DNA of 64,000 nucleotides from Cognaticolwellia sediminilitoris (GTDB lineage: Bacteria > Pseudomonadota > Gammaproteobacteria > Enterobacterales > Alteromonadaceae). Shown piece by piece: positions 46,695-58,429 of the stretch (position 1 is the stretch's first letter; every line of letters begins with the position of its first letter). The notes beneath the pieces were generated by a model that saw nothing but the letters and a program-made list of their open reading frames with translations, ran no database searches and was not told where the DNA came from. Position numbers and translations under genes: made by a program. The DNA is taken from positions 503,764 to 567,763 of the forward strand of contig NBOG01000001.1 in NCBI GenBank assembly GCA_002104535.1. Reading direction: 5' to 3'.

Positions 46695-46727
46695 CTTTTT
46701 GCATTAATAGACAGTATTTTCTAACAA

Positions 46728-48893
46728 CTAAATATCTTTCACGCCCATGTTAAACAAAGTAAAGCCATAAATGTCGGCATATTGATCAATTGTTTTACTG
46801 ATCGGTGTACCTGCACCATGACCGGCATCGGTTTCAATACGAATTAACGTTGGGTTTGTACCGGCTTGCTTCGCTTGTAGCTCTGCAGCAAACTTAAATG
46901 AATGTGCGGGTACTACTCGGTCATCGTGATCACCTGTTGTCACTAACGTAGCTGGGTACTCGGTACCTGCTTTTACATTATGTACCGGCGAATAGCCTAG
47001 TAAGTAGTTGAACATTTCTGCATTATCATCTGATTTACCATAGTCATACGCCCAACCAGCACCAGAGGTAAAGGTATGGTATCGCAACATATCAAGCACA
47101 CCTACGGCAGGAAGCGCCACTTTGAATAATTCAGGACGTTGGGTCATTACTGCGCCAACTAATAAGCCACCATTCGAGCCGCCCATAACAGCAAGCTTGT
47201 CAGAAGAGGTCACTTTTTCTTGTATCAAATATTCAGCTGCGGCAATAAAATCGTCAAATACATTTTGTTTTTTCAATTTAGTACCAGCATTGTGCCATTT
47301 CTTACCGTACTCACCACCGCCACGCAAGTTAGCAACAGCATAAACGCCACCTAGCTCTAACCATGCAGCACGCGTTGAGCTGAATCTCGGTTGTAAGCTG
47401 ACGTTAAAACCACCGTAACCATATAAAATAGTTGGGTTATTACCATCTAATGTTAAGCCTTTTTTATGAGTGATTATCATTGGCACTTTTGTGCCATCTT
47501 TTGAGGTGTAAAAGACTTGCTTTGACTCAAAGTTATCACTATTAAAGTTAACTTTAGACTTCATATGAACTTTAGATTCACCAGAGCTGACATCTAAACT
47601 AAAGATCGTTGAAGGTGTTTTTTGGTTACTAAATGAATAATACAACTTAGTTTGAGATGCTTTTCCGCTAAAACCGCTAGCAGTACCAACTTCAGGTAAA
47701 TTGATCTCGCGGATTAATTTGCCAGAAAAGTCATATTGTTGAATATAAGATGCTGCATCTTTCATATACTTAGCAAATAAGTATTTACCGCCAGTTGATA
47801 CTGAAAGTACATTTTCTGTTTCAGCAATAACATCAATCCAGTTATCTGAAGTAGGTTTTAACGCATTAGCTTTTACTACACGCTTATTAGGTGCGTCCAT
47901 ATTGGTAATAAAAAGTAATTCATCACCTTTACTGCTGACTAGCTCAGTATCAGAATTTGTATTGCCAACTACAGTTACTAAAGGTGCATCGGCTTTACTT
48001 AAGTCTTTAATAAATAATTTATTACCCGAGGTAGATACTGAGGCATAAACGAATAAATACTTGCCATCTTTGCTCACTTCACCACCAACATAACGATGTT
48101 TCTCTGCGTCTGTTCCGCCAAAAACCACCTTATCTTGAGCTTGCTCAGTGCCTAACTTATGATAATACAACTTATGTTGATCAGTTTTCGCTGAAAGTTC
48201 ACTGCCTTTTGGCTTGTCGTAACTAGAGTAGTAGAAACCTTCATTGCCTAACCATGATAGAGCACTAAATTTAATATCAACTAGCTCTGATTCAAGTACT
48301 TCTTTGGTTTTTGTATCAATAATACGTGCTTTACGCCAATCACTGCCGCCTTCAGAAATCAAATAAACTGCTAATGAGCCATCTTCGCTAAATTCAATAC
48401 TACCAAGCGATACTGTGCCATCTTCGCTAAATGTATTCGGGTCTAAAAACACTTCTGCAGGGCCATCGCCTTTTTGACGATACAAGACATATTGGTTTTG
48501 CAAACCATCATTTTTATAAAAATAGCTATATTCACCTTCAATAAATGGCATACCAACCTTTTCATAATCAAGTAAGGCAGCAAGGCGAGATTTAATTTTA
48601 TCGCGGTAAGGAATTTGTGCTAAATAATTATAGGTAGTTTTATTTTGCGCTTTTACCCATTCAGCAGTTTCAGCACTCATGTCATCTTCTAACCAACGAT
48701 AGTTATCAGTGACTTTAATGCCGAAGTAGTCATCAACAACTGGCATTTTTTTTGTTTGTGGATACGTTAACGTCGGCTTTTCTTTTGCCACACTTGCAAC
48801 TTTTTCAACTACGGGTGTATTTTCCGCACAGCCAGAAAGGCTGAATAGTGCGACTAGTGCGGCAGTACTTAAAGTAATTTTTTTGAAGTTCAT
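46728..48893 (-). CDS. Prolyl oligopeptidase, S9A family, lipoprotein type
   Basis: 721 residues. An N-terminal signal with lipobox LSGC (cysteine at residue 22) predicts a lipoprotein. Propeller start YPQTKKMPVVDDYFGIKVTD, with the NYRWLEDD motif just after, is typical of prolyl oligopeptidases. The catalytic triad is in GGSNGGLLVGA (serine), TGDHDDRVVPAHS (aspartate) and DAGHGAG (histidine). It cleaves short peptides after proline, in the periplasm. Confidence 0.95.
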   Translation of the reverse strand: MNFKKITLSTAALVALFSLSGCAENTPVVEKVASVAKEKPTLTYPQTKKMPVVDDYFGIKVTDNYRWLEDDMSAETAEWVKAQNKTTYNYLAQIPYRDKIKSRLAALLDYEKVGMPFIEGEYSYFYKNDGLQNQYVLYRQKGDGPAEVFLDPNTFSEDGTVSLGSIEFSEDGSLAVYLISEGGSDWRKARIIDTKTKEVLESELVDIKFSALSWLGNEGFYYSSYDKPKGSELSAKTDQHKLYYHKLGTEQAQDKVVFGGTDAEKHRYVGGEVSKDGKYLFVYASVSTSGNKLFIKDLSKADAPLVTVVGNTNSDTELVSSKGDELLFITNMDAPNKRVVKANALKPTSDNWIDVIAETENVLSVSTGGKYLFAKYMKDAASYIQQYDFSGKLIREINLPEVGTASGFSGKASQTKLYYSFSNQKTPSTIFSLDVSSGESKVHMKSKVNFNSDNFESKQVFYTSKDGTKVPMIITHKKGLTLDGNNPTILYGYGGFNVSLQPRFSSTRAAWLELGGVYAVANLRGGGEYGKKWHNAGTKLKKQNVFDDFIAAAEYLIQEKVTSSDKLAVMGGSNGGLLVGAVMTQRPELFKVALPAVGVLDMLRYHTFTSGAGWAYDYGKSDDNAEMFNYLLGYSPVHNVKAGTEYPATLVTTGDHDDRVVPAHSFKFAAELQAKQAGTNPTLIRIETDAGHGAGTPISKTIDQYADIYGFTLFNMGVKDI

Positions 48894-49046
48894 AGTTTAC
48901 CTATTTAATAAGGATGTATTTCTTTGTCTGCAATCATAGGGGAGTCAATAATTGATGTCTACCGAATGCCGTAAGTTAATATAAAGTTAATGATAATTGA
49001 TCTTAATCTTATTATGATTAATTAATTGCAACTAAAAGATAAAGAT

Positions 49047-49610
49047 ATGGATATTAAAAATTCTGCCCGACTGAGTTATCAACCTGTTGACAAAAGTGAT
49101 CATGAGTTTTTATTTCAACTCGATCAAGACCCTGAAGTAATGCGCTATATTAATGGCGGTAAAGTAACTGCTATGGAAGATATTATCAACGTATCAATTC
49201 CACGCCTTTACCAGTACAAAACTGCAGAAAAAGGCTGGGGATTATGGAAAGTTACGGTACTCGCCACTCAACAAGAAATTGGCTGGATTTTAGTTAGGCC
49301 TATGGACTTTTTCTCAGCAGATCCTATCTGGCATGACATTGAATTAGGCTGGCGCTTTATGCGTTCAACTTGGGGTAAAGGCTATGCCACAGAAGCGGCA
49401 ATTCACATCCAACAGGCTTTAGCTAAACGCTCAGAGAATAAAGTTTTTAGCGCTGTTGCTATGCCTGAAAATACGGGTTCAATCGCCGTAATGAAAAAGA
49501 TGGGCATGGAGTATATAAAAACTTATATCCATAAAGATTCACAGCTTGGAGATACAGCTGCTGTATTATATCGAATGCAAAACACCTCAGCACAAAAAAG
49601 CCCAACCTAA
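49047..49610 (+). CDS. GNAT-family N-acetyltransferase
   Basis: 187 residues from the ATG at 49047; a TTG start seven codons earlier is less likely. RimJ-like pattern: FLFQLDQDPEVMRYINGG, ELGWRFMRSTWGKGYATEA (acetyl-CoA loop) and AVAMPENTGSIAVMKKMGME. It transfers an acetyl group to an amine; the substrate is unknown. Its stop codon lies within the loop of the terminator hairpin. Confidence 0.88.
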   Translation: MDIKNSARLSYQPVDKSDHEFLFQLDQDPEVMRYINGGKVTAMEDIINVSIPRLYQYKTAEKGWGLWKVTVLATQQEIGWILVRPMDFFSADPIWHDIELGWRFMRSTWGKGYATEAAIHIQQALAKRSENKVFSAVAMPENTGSIAVMKKMGMEYIKTYIHKDSQLGDTAAVLYRMQNTSAQKSPT

Positions 49611-49620
49611 GTTGGGCTTA
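49598..49620. terminator. Bidirectional terminator overlapping the GNAT gene end
   Basis: AAGCCCAAC-CTAA-GTTGGGCTT with six A on the left (T-run on the minus strand). It lies between the GNAT gene and convergent fadA. The GNAT stop codon TAA is in its loop. On the minus strand it is a strong terminator for fadBA. Confidence 0.8.
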
Positions 49621-49655
49621 AATTCATTGATTACTGACTTGCTATTGAATCAACA

Positions 49656-50834
<1,179 letters not shown>

Positions 50835-52997
50835 CTAAGCTGTTTTAACGTCTGTTGTAAAATATGACTGACCAGATTTAGCCATTGCACGCATGCCGTC
50901 AGTTACTTGATAAATTTCGCCTAAATGCGCATATTTATCAGCCATTGCAATAAAGTTATCTAAACCTAAAGTTTCTAAATAACGGATTGGACCACCTCTA
51001 AATGGAGGGAAGCCTAAACCGTAGATTAAGCCCATGTCAGCTTCAGCTGCAGTATCAACCACACCTTCTTCTAAACAGCGAACAACTTCATTAACCATAG
51101 GAATCATCAAACGGGCAATGGTTTCGTCTTGCCTGAAGTCTTTTTTCTCAGCGCCAGCAAATAAATCATAAGCCGCTTGTGCTGCTACTTTAGTTGGACG
51201 TCCGCGCTTGTCTTTACCGTAGTCATAGAAGCCTTTGCCATTTTTCTGGCCTAAGCGTTGGCTATTGTATAAAGCACTTACTGGATCATTATCAATTTTA
51301 CCCATACGCGTTGGGAAACCTGAGGACATAACACCGGTACAATGATCAGCCGTATCAATACCAACCACATCAAGTAAGTAAGCCGGCCCCATAGGCCAAC
51401 CAAATTGTTTTTCCATTACTTTATCAACGGCGGTGAAGTCTGCACCTTCAAGGACCATTTGGCTGAAGCCGGCAAAATAAGGGAATAAAACACGGTTAAT
51501 ATAAAAACCAGGGCAGTCGTTAACTACGATAGGCGATTTGCCCATTTTGGCTGCATAAGCAACAACAGCAGCAACGGTTTCGTCAGAAGTATCCTTACCT
51601 CGGATAACTTCAACTAATGGCATTTTATTGACTGGATTGAAAAAGTGCATGCCACAGAATTTGTCTTTACGCTTAACACTTTGCGCAAGTAAATCAATTG
51701 AAATAGTTGAGGTGTTAGAAGTCACAATAGTGTCTTCACTCACGTAGCTTTCAACTTCAGCCAACACCATCGCTTTAACTTTTGGATTTTCAACGACAGC
51801 TTCAACAACAATATCTACATCTTTTACGCTGTCATAGCTCAACGATGGTGTGATGTTATTCAGAACACCCGCCATTTTTTTAACCGTCATACGGCCACGT
51901 TCAACTTGTTTAGTTAAAATACCAGCAGCTGTAGTTAGACCAAGGTCAAGCGCTTGGTCATTAATATCTTTCATGATAATTGGTGTGCCTTTATAGGCTG
52001 ATTGGTATGCAATACCACCACCCATAATACCTGCACCAAGTACCGCGGCTTTATTTACAGCTTTAGTTGCTTGTTTGCTGGCTTTTTTAGCTTTACCTTT
52101 TACAACTTGGTCAGCCATGAACAAGCCGATTTGAGCAGTCGCTACGTCTGTTTTGGCGAGTTTAGCAAAACCTGCGTTTTCTAAAGCCATAGCACCTGCA
52201 CGATCTAATCCTGCAGCGGCTTCAATTGTTTTCACCATCATCATTGGTGCTGGATAATGTTTGCCGGCTTTAGCTGCAATCATGCCTTTACAGGTATTAA
52301 AGGTCATTATTGATTCTGTTGGCGAAAGCTTTAATGCTTCAAGTTTAGGTTGACGTTTAGCACGCCAATCTAACTTACCCGCAATGGCTTGATTTAGCAT
52401 TTTTAGTGCAGCTTCACGAAGATGCTCAGGGGCAACAACTGCGTCAAGTAGCCCTACAGCCATTGCTTGTTCAGCTTTAAAAGCTTTACCTAGCGACATC
52501 CATTCAATAGCGTTATCAGCACCAATAACACGCGGTAAACGTACCGTGCCGCCAAAACCTGGAATTAGACCCAAGTTAACTTCTGGTAAACCAATTGAAC
52601 ATGTTGTATCGGCAATACGGTAGTCACATGCTAAGGTCATTTCACAACCGCCACCTAAGGCAAAACCATTAATAGCAACTACTGTTGGTAAGTTAATGTC
52701 TTCGAAAGAATCAAAAACATCAGAGGCTTGTTTAACCCAAGGTAATAATTCAGCTTCAGGCTTTTTGAAAGTATCTAAAAACTCGGTGATATCTGCACCG
52801 ACAATGAAAGAAGACTTACCAGAAGTAACCAGTACCCCTTTTGCTTCACTGCAGCTGTTGATAGCTTCAACAACGGCAATATATTCTTTAAATGTTGCCT
52901 GATCAAACTTGTTAACTGAGCCCTGTGCGTCGAATTTAAACTCGACAATGCCATCATCTAACAACTGGGCAGAAAGGCTTTTGCCTTGAAATAACAT
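50835..52997 (-). CDS. fadB: Fatty-acid oxidation complex alpha subunit FadB
   Basis: 720 residues. The N-terminal enoyl-CoA hydratase/isomerase domain has [19 protein letters not shown] and [20 protein letters not shown]. The C-terminal 3-hydroxyacyl-CoA dehydrogenase has the NAD site [15 protein letters not shown] and [15 protein letters not shown]. It carries out the hydration and dehydrogenation steps. It is the first gene of the fadBA operon; no FadR site was searched for. Confidence 0.98.
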   Translation of the reverse strand: MLFQGKSLSAQLLDDGIVEFKFDAQGSVNKFDQATFKEYIAVVEAINSCSEAKGVLVTSGKSSFIVGADITEFLDTFKKPEAELLPWVKQASDVFDSFEDINLPTVVAINGFALGGGCEMTLACDYRIADTTCSIGLPEVNLGLIPGFGGTVRLPRVIGADNAIEWMSLGKAFKAEQAMAVGLLDAVVAPEHLREAALKMLNQAIAGKLDWRAKRQPKLEALKLSPTESIMTFNTCKGMIAAKAGKHYPAPMMMVKTIEAAAGLDRAGAMALENAGFAKLAKTDVATAQIGLFMADQVVKGKAKKASKQATKAVNKAAVLGAGIMGGGIAYQSAYKGTPIIMKDINDQALDLGLTTAAGILTKQVERGRMTVKKMAGVLNNITPSLSYDSVKDVDIVVEAVVENPKVKAMVLAEVESYVSEDTIVTSNTSTISIDLLAQSVKRKDKFCGMHFFNPVNKMPLVEVIRGKDTSDETVAAVVAYAAKMGKSPIVVNDCPGFYINRVLFPYFAGFSQMVLEGADFTAVDKVMEKQFGWPMGPAYLLDVVGIDTADHCTGVMSSGFPTRMGKIDNDPVSALYNSQRLGQKNGKGFYDYGKDKRGRPTKVAAQAAYDLFAGAEKKDFRQDETIARLMIPMVNEVVRCLEEGVVDTAAEADMGLIYGLGFPPFRGGPIRYLETLGLDNFIAMADKYAHLGEIYQVTDGMRAMAKSGQSYFTTDVKTA

Positions 52998-53219
52998 GCC
53001 TACTCTCCTGACTTTTTTAATGGATCTTTAAAAGATCGATTGACTGGTAATACGTAATCATAGACCACTACCGAGCCGGTGAATATTTCCCTCACTAATT
53101 ATCTTCAAAAACAAGCAAAAGAAATAAAGTGCCACTGAGTTTGCCTTGAAAGGAATGGGAAAGCAAACACTTTTAAAACAAGCGTTTTAATTAAGTGTAT
53201 TAATTAGAGTATTTAAGCT

Positions 53220-53504
53220 TTATTTGACTCGACACCGGGTGCCTCGTTGCTCATTTATTTGCATTTTATTTAATAATTCTTTTTCCATATCTATGCCTTG
53301 CCAATAGGCAATATCTAATACCCTTAAAACAATATCAGCTAATTCTTCTGGAAAGTTATCCGTGGGTTTATCACCTCGACACTCATTGATTGCTTCCCCT
53401 ACTTCTGACGCAACTAACGCAAGGGCTTCTAAGGGGGTTTTATTGTGCCAGCCCATACGCTCAACCCAAGCATAGTTTTGTGCGGCAATTTCATTAATCT
53501 TCAT
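53220..53504 (-). CDS. MazG-like nucleotide pyrophosphohydrolase
   Basis: 94 residues from the ATG at 53504. The MazG-type metal motif is visible: SEVGEAINECRG, then EELADIVLRVLD (E-x-x-E...E-x-x-D). Such enzymes hydrolyse abnormal or excess nucleoside triphosphates. A longer frame from 53564 adds 20 residues with no family match, so I prefer the shorter start. It is divergent from the MFS gene. Confidence 0.8.
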   Translation of the reverse strand: MKINEIAAQNYAWVERMGWHNKTPLEALALVASEVGEAINECRGDKPTDNFPEELADIVLRVLDIAYWQGIDMEKELLNKMQINEQRGTRCRVK

Positions 53505-53658
53505 TAAATACTCAATAGTGACGGCTAAGTTAAGGTCTACATAATAATGCGTTTTCAAGGTCAACTACAAACTAATCTGTTTAGTATTAGCCGTGTCTTA
53601 TTAAGGGCAATTAACATACAATAAAATGTTGCTGTCAAAATGTTTAATCGGATTTAAC

Positions 53659-54855
53659 ATGACTATAAGTGCCAAATTTAGGTCCCCAGAGAACTTTCTA
53701 CTTGCTATGGCATTTATTATGCCTTTGGTGTTTTCTGTATGGATGGCAATGCTTAATAACTTTGTGGTTGAAAAAGCCCACTTTACCGGCATAGAAATAG
53801 GCATACTGCAAAGTTTAAGGGAAGTACCTGGCTTCCTTGCTTTTACCGTGATTTACGTTCTAATTTTTATCAAAGAGCAAAAGCTTGCACTGGTCTCTCT
53901 TGGCTTAACCAGTTTAGGTGTTGCAGCAACTGGCTATTTCCCCTCAGTGGTTGGTTTATATCTCACCACCGTTATCATGTCGATAGGCTTCCATTATTTT
54001 GAAACTGTCACCCAGTCGCTAACCTTACAATGGATCAGCAAAGACAAAGCCGCGCACTTTCTTGGCCGCGCCTTATCAATAAAGTCCATTGCTTCATTAC
54101 TTGCTTTCGGCAGTATTTGGCTATTGATGGAACACTTCACATGGAGCTATCAATCAACCTACTTGTTATTCGGTGGAGTCGCTTTAGCTTTTACCATCGC
54201 TTTAGCTTTATATTTTCCTCATTTTCCACCGCCCGTTGAACAATCACGTAAATTGATATTACGTAAACGCTACTTATTGTTTTACGCCTTAACTTTTTTC
54301 AGTGGAGCGCGAAGACAAATATTTGTCGTGTTTGCAGGTTTTTTAATGGTAGAAAAGTTTCAATATAGTGTCGCTGATGTAAGCGCATTATTTATGATTA
54401 ACTATGTCTTTAACTGGCTATTTGCGGCCAAAATTGGGCAATTTATAGGCCGAGTCAGTGAGCGTAGTGTTTTAAGGTTTGAATATATTGGCCTAACTAT
54501 TCTATTTATACTGTATGGCGTAGTTGAGAACGCTAATATTGCGGCTGCGTTATATGTTATCGACCACCTATTTTTTGCTTTAGCTATAGCGATAAAAACC
54601 TATTTCCAAAAAATTGCACTGCCAGAAGATATTGCTGCAAGTGCGGGGGTGAGTTTTTCAATTAATCATATTGCCGCTGTTGTGATACCCGCTTTACTGG
54701 GTATGGTTTGGATCGTAAATGCGTCATGGGTATTTTATATCGGCGCTGGATTTGCCTGTTGCTCGTTATTGCTCACTATGTTTATGCCGTTTTCACCTCA
54801 GCTCAATGTAGAGTTTCGAGCAAAAGAAAAAGCGCTTGCAGGACAAGCGCTTTAA
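53659..54855 (+). CDS. MFS transporter
   Basis: 398 residues from the ATG at 53659, with 11-12 predicted helices. An upstream in-frame start at 53626 would add a polar leader. The pattern SPENFLLAMAFIMPLVFSVW, SIGFHYFETVTQSLTLQW and SFSINHIAAVVIPALLGMVW belongs to an MFS group of unknown substrate. The 3' end of the coding region forms the hairpin that terminates the convergent gene. Confidence 0.82.
   Translation: MTISAKFRSPENFLLAMAFIMPLVFSVWMAMLNNFVVEKAHFTGIEIGILQSLREVPGFLAFTVIYVLIFIKEQKLALVSLGLTSLGVAATGYFPSVVGLYLTTVIMSIGFHYFETVTQSLTLQWISKDKAAHFLGRALSIKSIASLLAFGSIWLLMEHFTWSYQSTYLLFGGVALAFTIALALYFPHFPPPVEQSRKLILRKRYLLFYALTFFSGARRQIFVVFAGFLMVEKFQYSVADVSALFMINYVFNWLFAAKIGQFIGRVSERSVLRFEYIGLTILFILYGVVENANIAAALYVIDHLFFALAIAIKTYFQKIALPEDIAASAGVSFSINHIAAVVIPALLGMVWIVNASWVFYIGAGFACCSLLLTMFMPFSPQLNVEFRAKEKALAGQAL
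54829..54853 (-). terminator. Terminator of the DUF3369/EAL gene inside the MFS gene end
   Basis: AAAGCGCTTG-CAGGA-CAAGCGCTTT lies inside the last codons of the MFS gene. On the minus strand it is followed by TTTTTCTTTTG, so it terminates the convergent response-regulator gene. On the plus strand it lacks a long T-run. Confidence 0.7.
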
Positions 54856-54888
54856 CTACATTCATTATCTACATCTAACGGCGTTTAA

Positions 54889-57114
54889 TTAACGATTTAT
54901 TTTATCTAAACAAACAAAAAATTCATCAGCAGGCATAGGCTTGGCGTAATAAAAACCTTGTACCTCATCACAACCTAATGCTTTTAATTCTGCTTCTTGT
55001 TCAATGGTCTCAATACCTTCAGCAATAACTTTTAAGTTCATTTGCTTTCCTAGATTAATAATAGTTTCTGCGATAATAGAACCGCCTGTCTCAGCAATCC
55101 CACTAACAAAAGAGCGATCTACTTTTAACCGATCCAAAGGCAGCTTTTGTAAATAGCTTAAAGATGAAAAGCCTGTGCCAAAGTCATCAAGGGCGATACT
55201 TATGCCTTTCGCTTTTAATCTGATTAACGCATCAATAATAACCTGTGGTTCATCCATTAATACATTTTCAGTTATCTCAAGTTCCAATTTGCTTGGATCA
55301 ACTCCATTTTTTCGCGTAATTTCAATCACATTATCAACGAAGTTACCGCGCTTAAACTGAGGAATAGAAACATTGACCGATATACTAACATCCGGGTATT
55401 GGCTATCAGCTAATCTATTTAATTGGATACAGGCTTGTTCTACAACCCAATTACCGATTTCAATGATTAACCCAGAATATTCAGCTAACGGAATAAACAC
55501 CGCAGGCGAAATGAACTTACCATCACTCGTCTTCCAACGTAATAAAGCTTCTGCACCAATTATTTTACCGGTAGCCATACTTAGCTGCGGTTGATACCAA
55601 AGCTCTAATCTGCCTTCTGCAAAGTCAGTACGTAGTTGTCTGATCATACCTAAGCGCCAAAGTGTTTTATCTTCCATTTCTTGGTGATAATAAACATATG
55701 GTTCGTGCAAAGATTTTTTCGCCAGATTGAGTGCAATATTAATTTGATTTAAGACTTTTACGCCTCTTGAGCCAGCAGAGCCTTTAGAACAAAAGCCGAA
55801 GCTAGCACTAATAGGCAAGTTTTGCTCACCGGCTGCAAAAGGCTGACTAAAAAGTGCTGTAAGTGTTTCAGGGTTGACACTTTCTTTCGGACCTATAATA
55901 CCGAAAACATCGGCGCCAATACGCGCTAATTGGTTCTTATCATCTAATGCATTAATGCGCGTTGATACCGCCATTAAAAGTTGATTACCGATGTCTTGGC
56001 CTAAGCCATCATTTATATCACTAAAATGATTAATATCAACAAGTGCAGCAACCAAATCATCATTTTTACTTTGACAAAAGCCATCTAATAAATTGACGAA
56101 ATCTAATCGGTTAGGTAATTCTGTTAACCAATCTTTATAAGCAGCATTACGTAACTTTTGAAACAAATGCACATTTTCATAGCCGGTAGCTATGTTAGTG
56201 AGAAACACTTCAATAAGCTGCATTTCAATCGTGGTAAGTGCTTGAATAAGTTCTAAATGAATTACGGCTCTAAACCCACCACTGGCTAAGTAAAACGAGG
56301 TTGAATGCGCATCAAGCACATGTTGTTTTTGTTGAAAACAGTTGGTGATTTTTCTGGCAGCATCGCCGTCTTCCAATGCTGTTAATTTTTGATTAACTTT
56401 GATGTCCGATAAGCCATCTTGGCCAAGAATATACAAACTTAAGTCATCGGCACCTTCAACTATTCCTTGACCACGTGCACAAAAAACACCGCTGTGACTT
56501 TCTACCAGCATTTTAAATTCTGCTAATACACCTCGAGCATAATCATGAACAGTATGTTGCTCTAGAAGACTTGCTGCAGCACCAATAATTTTTTCCAAAC
56601 CTTTTCTGTTCTGAGTAACAGAATCAATTTGTTGGTAAGAACGAATAGCAGCATAAACTGTTGTTACTAATTTTCGACGGGTTAGTTCAGTTTTAGTTTT
56701 GTAATCATTAATATCATAATCTTTGATAACGCTTTCTTCAGGTGCATAGCCGGGTTGACCTGTACGTAAGACTATTCGAATGTCATCACGTCGTAGTTGT
56801 TCACGGATATGTTTAACAACCATGAGTCCTGCGTCATCACTTTCCATAACGACATCAAGTAGCACAAGTACTATGTCGTCGTGTTCTTCAATAAGTTTAC
56901 AAGCATCTTGACCTGAGTAGGCATGTAGATATTCTAAATTTCTTCCTAAAACAATAAGATCAGATAAGGCAAGTTGAGTCACTGAATGTATTTCAGGATC
57001 ATCATCAACAATTAAAACCTTCCATGTATCTCTTACAGCTGAATCAAATATTTCATCTTCATCGCTATCATCGATAAACAAAAAGTCATCATTTGTATTT
57101 TCGGAAGCTTGCAT
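54889..57114 (-). CDS. Response regulator with REC, DUF3369, degenerate GGDEF and EAL domains
   Basis: 741 residues. A receiver domain (about 32-155) has VLIVDDDPEIHSV and the phospho-acceptor in VLLDVVMES. DUF3369-like region about 170-310. The GGDEF domain has GADVF instead of GGDEF, so cyclase activity is doubtful. The EAL domain is complete: AEALLRWK, LEITENVLM, LDDFGTGFSSLSYLQ, AEGIET. It probably degrades cyclic di-GMP when phosphorylated. No histidine kinase is adjacent. It is the only gene of its transcription unit. Confidence 0.92.
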   Translation of the reverse strand: MQASENTNDDFLFIDDSDEDEIFDSAVRDTWKVLIVDDDPEIHSVTQLALSDLIVLGRNLEYLHAYSGQDACKLIEEHDDIVLVLLDVVMESDDAGLMVVKHIREQLRRDDIRIVLRTGQPGYAPEESVIKDYDINDYKTKTELTRRKLVTTVYAAIRSYQQIDSVTQNRKGLEKIIGAAASLLEQHTVHDYARGVLAEFKMLVESHSGVFCARGQGIVEGADDLSLYILGQDGLSDIKVNQKLTALEDGDAARKITNCFQQKQHVLDAHSTSFYLASGGFRAVIHLELIQALTTIEMQLIEVFLTNIATGYENVHLFQKLRNAAYKDWLTELPNRLDFVNLLDGFCQSKNDDLVAALVDINHFSDINDGLGQDIGNQLLMAVSTRINALDDKNQLARIGADVFGIIGPKESVNPETLTALFSQPFAAGEQNLPISASFGFCSKGSAGSRGVKVLNQINIALNLAKKSLHEPYVYYHQEMEDKTLWRLGMIRQLRTDFAEGRLELWYQPQLSMATGKIIGAEALLRWKTSDGKFISPAVFIPLAEYSGLIIEIGNWVVEQACIQLNRLADSQYPDVSISVNVSIPQFKRGNFVDNVIEITRKNGVDPSKLELEITENVLMDEPQVIIDALIRLKAKGISIALDDFGTGFSSLSYLQKLPLDRLKVDRSFVSGIAETGGSIIAETIINLGKQMNLKVIAEGIETIEQEAELKALGCDEVQGFYYAKPMPADEFFVCLDKINR

Positions 57115-57469
57115 ATCATCCTCAATGCACTAGTAAATCACCACTAGCTAAATTTTTGAACATCAATTTCATCAACAAATTGACTTCATGTATTAATACA
57201 TAATAAAAGTCGAGTTAAAATTATTCAACATTTCGTTGTAATTATATTCGAAATTTCAACAGTTTCTGTCCCAAAAGAAACTCGAAACACCAACAAAAAT
57301 CTCTTAACTAAACTTAAAACACTGTAAATTAAAGACAATATAGCACTACTTGTACATAAACAGTCAAAATATAATACCATGAGTAAAGTTGTTATTTACA
57401 CTATAATTCACTTTCAAGCAGTGCTATGTTGGAAATACAAGCATTTGATAGCTTTAAAGGATACTTTTG
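57115..57469. other. Divergent control region of two genes
   Basis: About 355 bp, very A+T-rich, between the response-regulator gene and the TIGR03899-like gene. No ORF or RNA is recognised. Confidence 0.5.
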
Positions 57470-58381
57470 GTGACTAATTCGATTGATAAAAATAAGATAA
57501 TTGAACATTCTACACAGGAAAGTAAACAGGTCATCGTTGAACAAGAACAGTCGAAATGTTCGAATAAAAACTCAACAAGTTCAGCAGCAAATGCTTCAAC
57601 ACAAAAGCAATTACTTGTGCTTGCGAAAAACTTTTCACTCGATGCCGGCTTCTTACCAGAAGATAAGCAAGCCCCTATTGAAGATAGGTCATATCGACGT
57701 AACAAGATCAGTGAATTACGCAAACAACAAAATATGGAAGCTATTGTTTTACGCGCTATTCAATATTGCTCTGACGACACAATAACCGACAGGGCCGATC
57801 AAGACTGGTTCAGTTCGTTTGTCACGCTTGCAGAAGGTATTAGCAATAAAACTATGCAAGATTTATGGGCAAAAATATTAGCGGGTGAAATTTCTCAACC
57901 AGGCACTTATTCACTAAAAACAATACAAGCTTTCCGAACCATGAGTATCACTGAAGCTAAGTTACTTGCGAAAGCATGCAGCTTAGCGATGAGCGATGCA
58001 CGTAAAAGAAACATTCGCGTGATCAGTGGCGCTTACCAAATACCAAAATTTTTCAATTTTTTTAACAAAGAACGCCAACAACGCATAGATTTAAACAAAG
58101 TAGGCTTAAGTTACGCTGATATTTTAGCTTTAGCCGATAATCATTTACTTTTTGAACAGGAAACTGAAAGCCATTCGCTGGATAAAGGAGAGAAAATTCA
58201 ATTTAACTATAATGGTAAACAAGTAGTGTTCGTAGCTAATAAGCCTGACTGCGTGTTAACTTTTTACAAATTCACACCAATAGGTACTGAACTGGCACAT
58301 TTGGTTAACGATAATTTAAACAGTAATTATCTAAAAGCACTTCAAGTTGAGCTCTCTGAAAACTTTACAGTTGAAGAATAA
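57470..58381 (+). CDS. TIGR03899-like conserved protein
   Basis: 303 residues from the GTG at 57470, with AAAGGA about eight bases upstream; the TTG just before it is less likely. NFSLDAGFLPEDKQAPIEDR, YRRNKISELRKQQNMEAIVL, and WFSSFVTLAEGISNKTMQDL fit my memory of TIGR03899 proteins from Vibrio and Shewanella. The N-terminal 40 residues are low-complexity and Ser/Asn/Gln-rich. It has no transmembrane segment. The function is unknown. Confidence 0.75.
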   Translation: MTNSIDKNKIIEHSTQESKQVIVEQEQSKCSNKNSTSSAANASTQKQLLVLAKNFSLDAGFLPEDKQAPIEDRSYRRNKISELRKQQNMEAIVLRAIQYCSDDTITDRADQDWFSSFVTLAEGISNKTMQDLWAKILAGEISQPGTYSLKTIQAFRTMSITEAKLLAKACSLAMSDARKRNIRVISGAYQIPKFFNFFNKERQQRIDLNKVGLSYADILALADNHLLFEQETESHSLDKGEKIQFNYNGKQVVFVANKPDCVLTFYKFTPIGTELAHLVNDNLNSNYLKALQVELSENFTVEE

Positions 58382-58429
58382 AGATTTAGCAAAAGAATAC
58401 GCATGTCGTACTCTTTTACTGACATAGCA

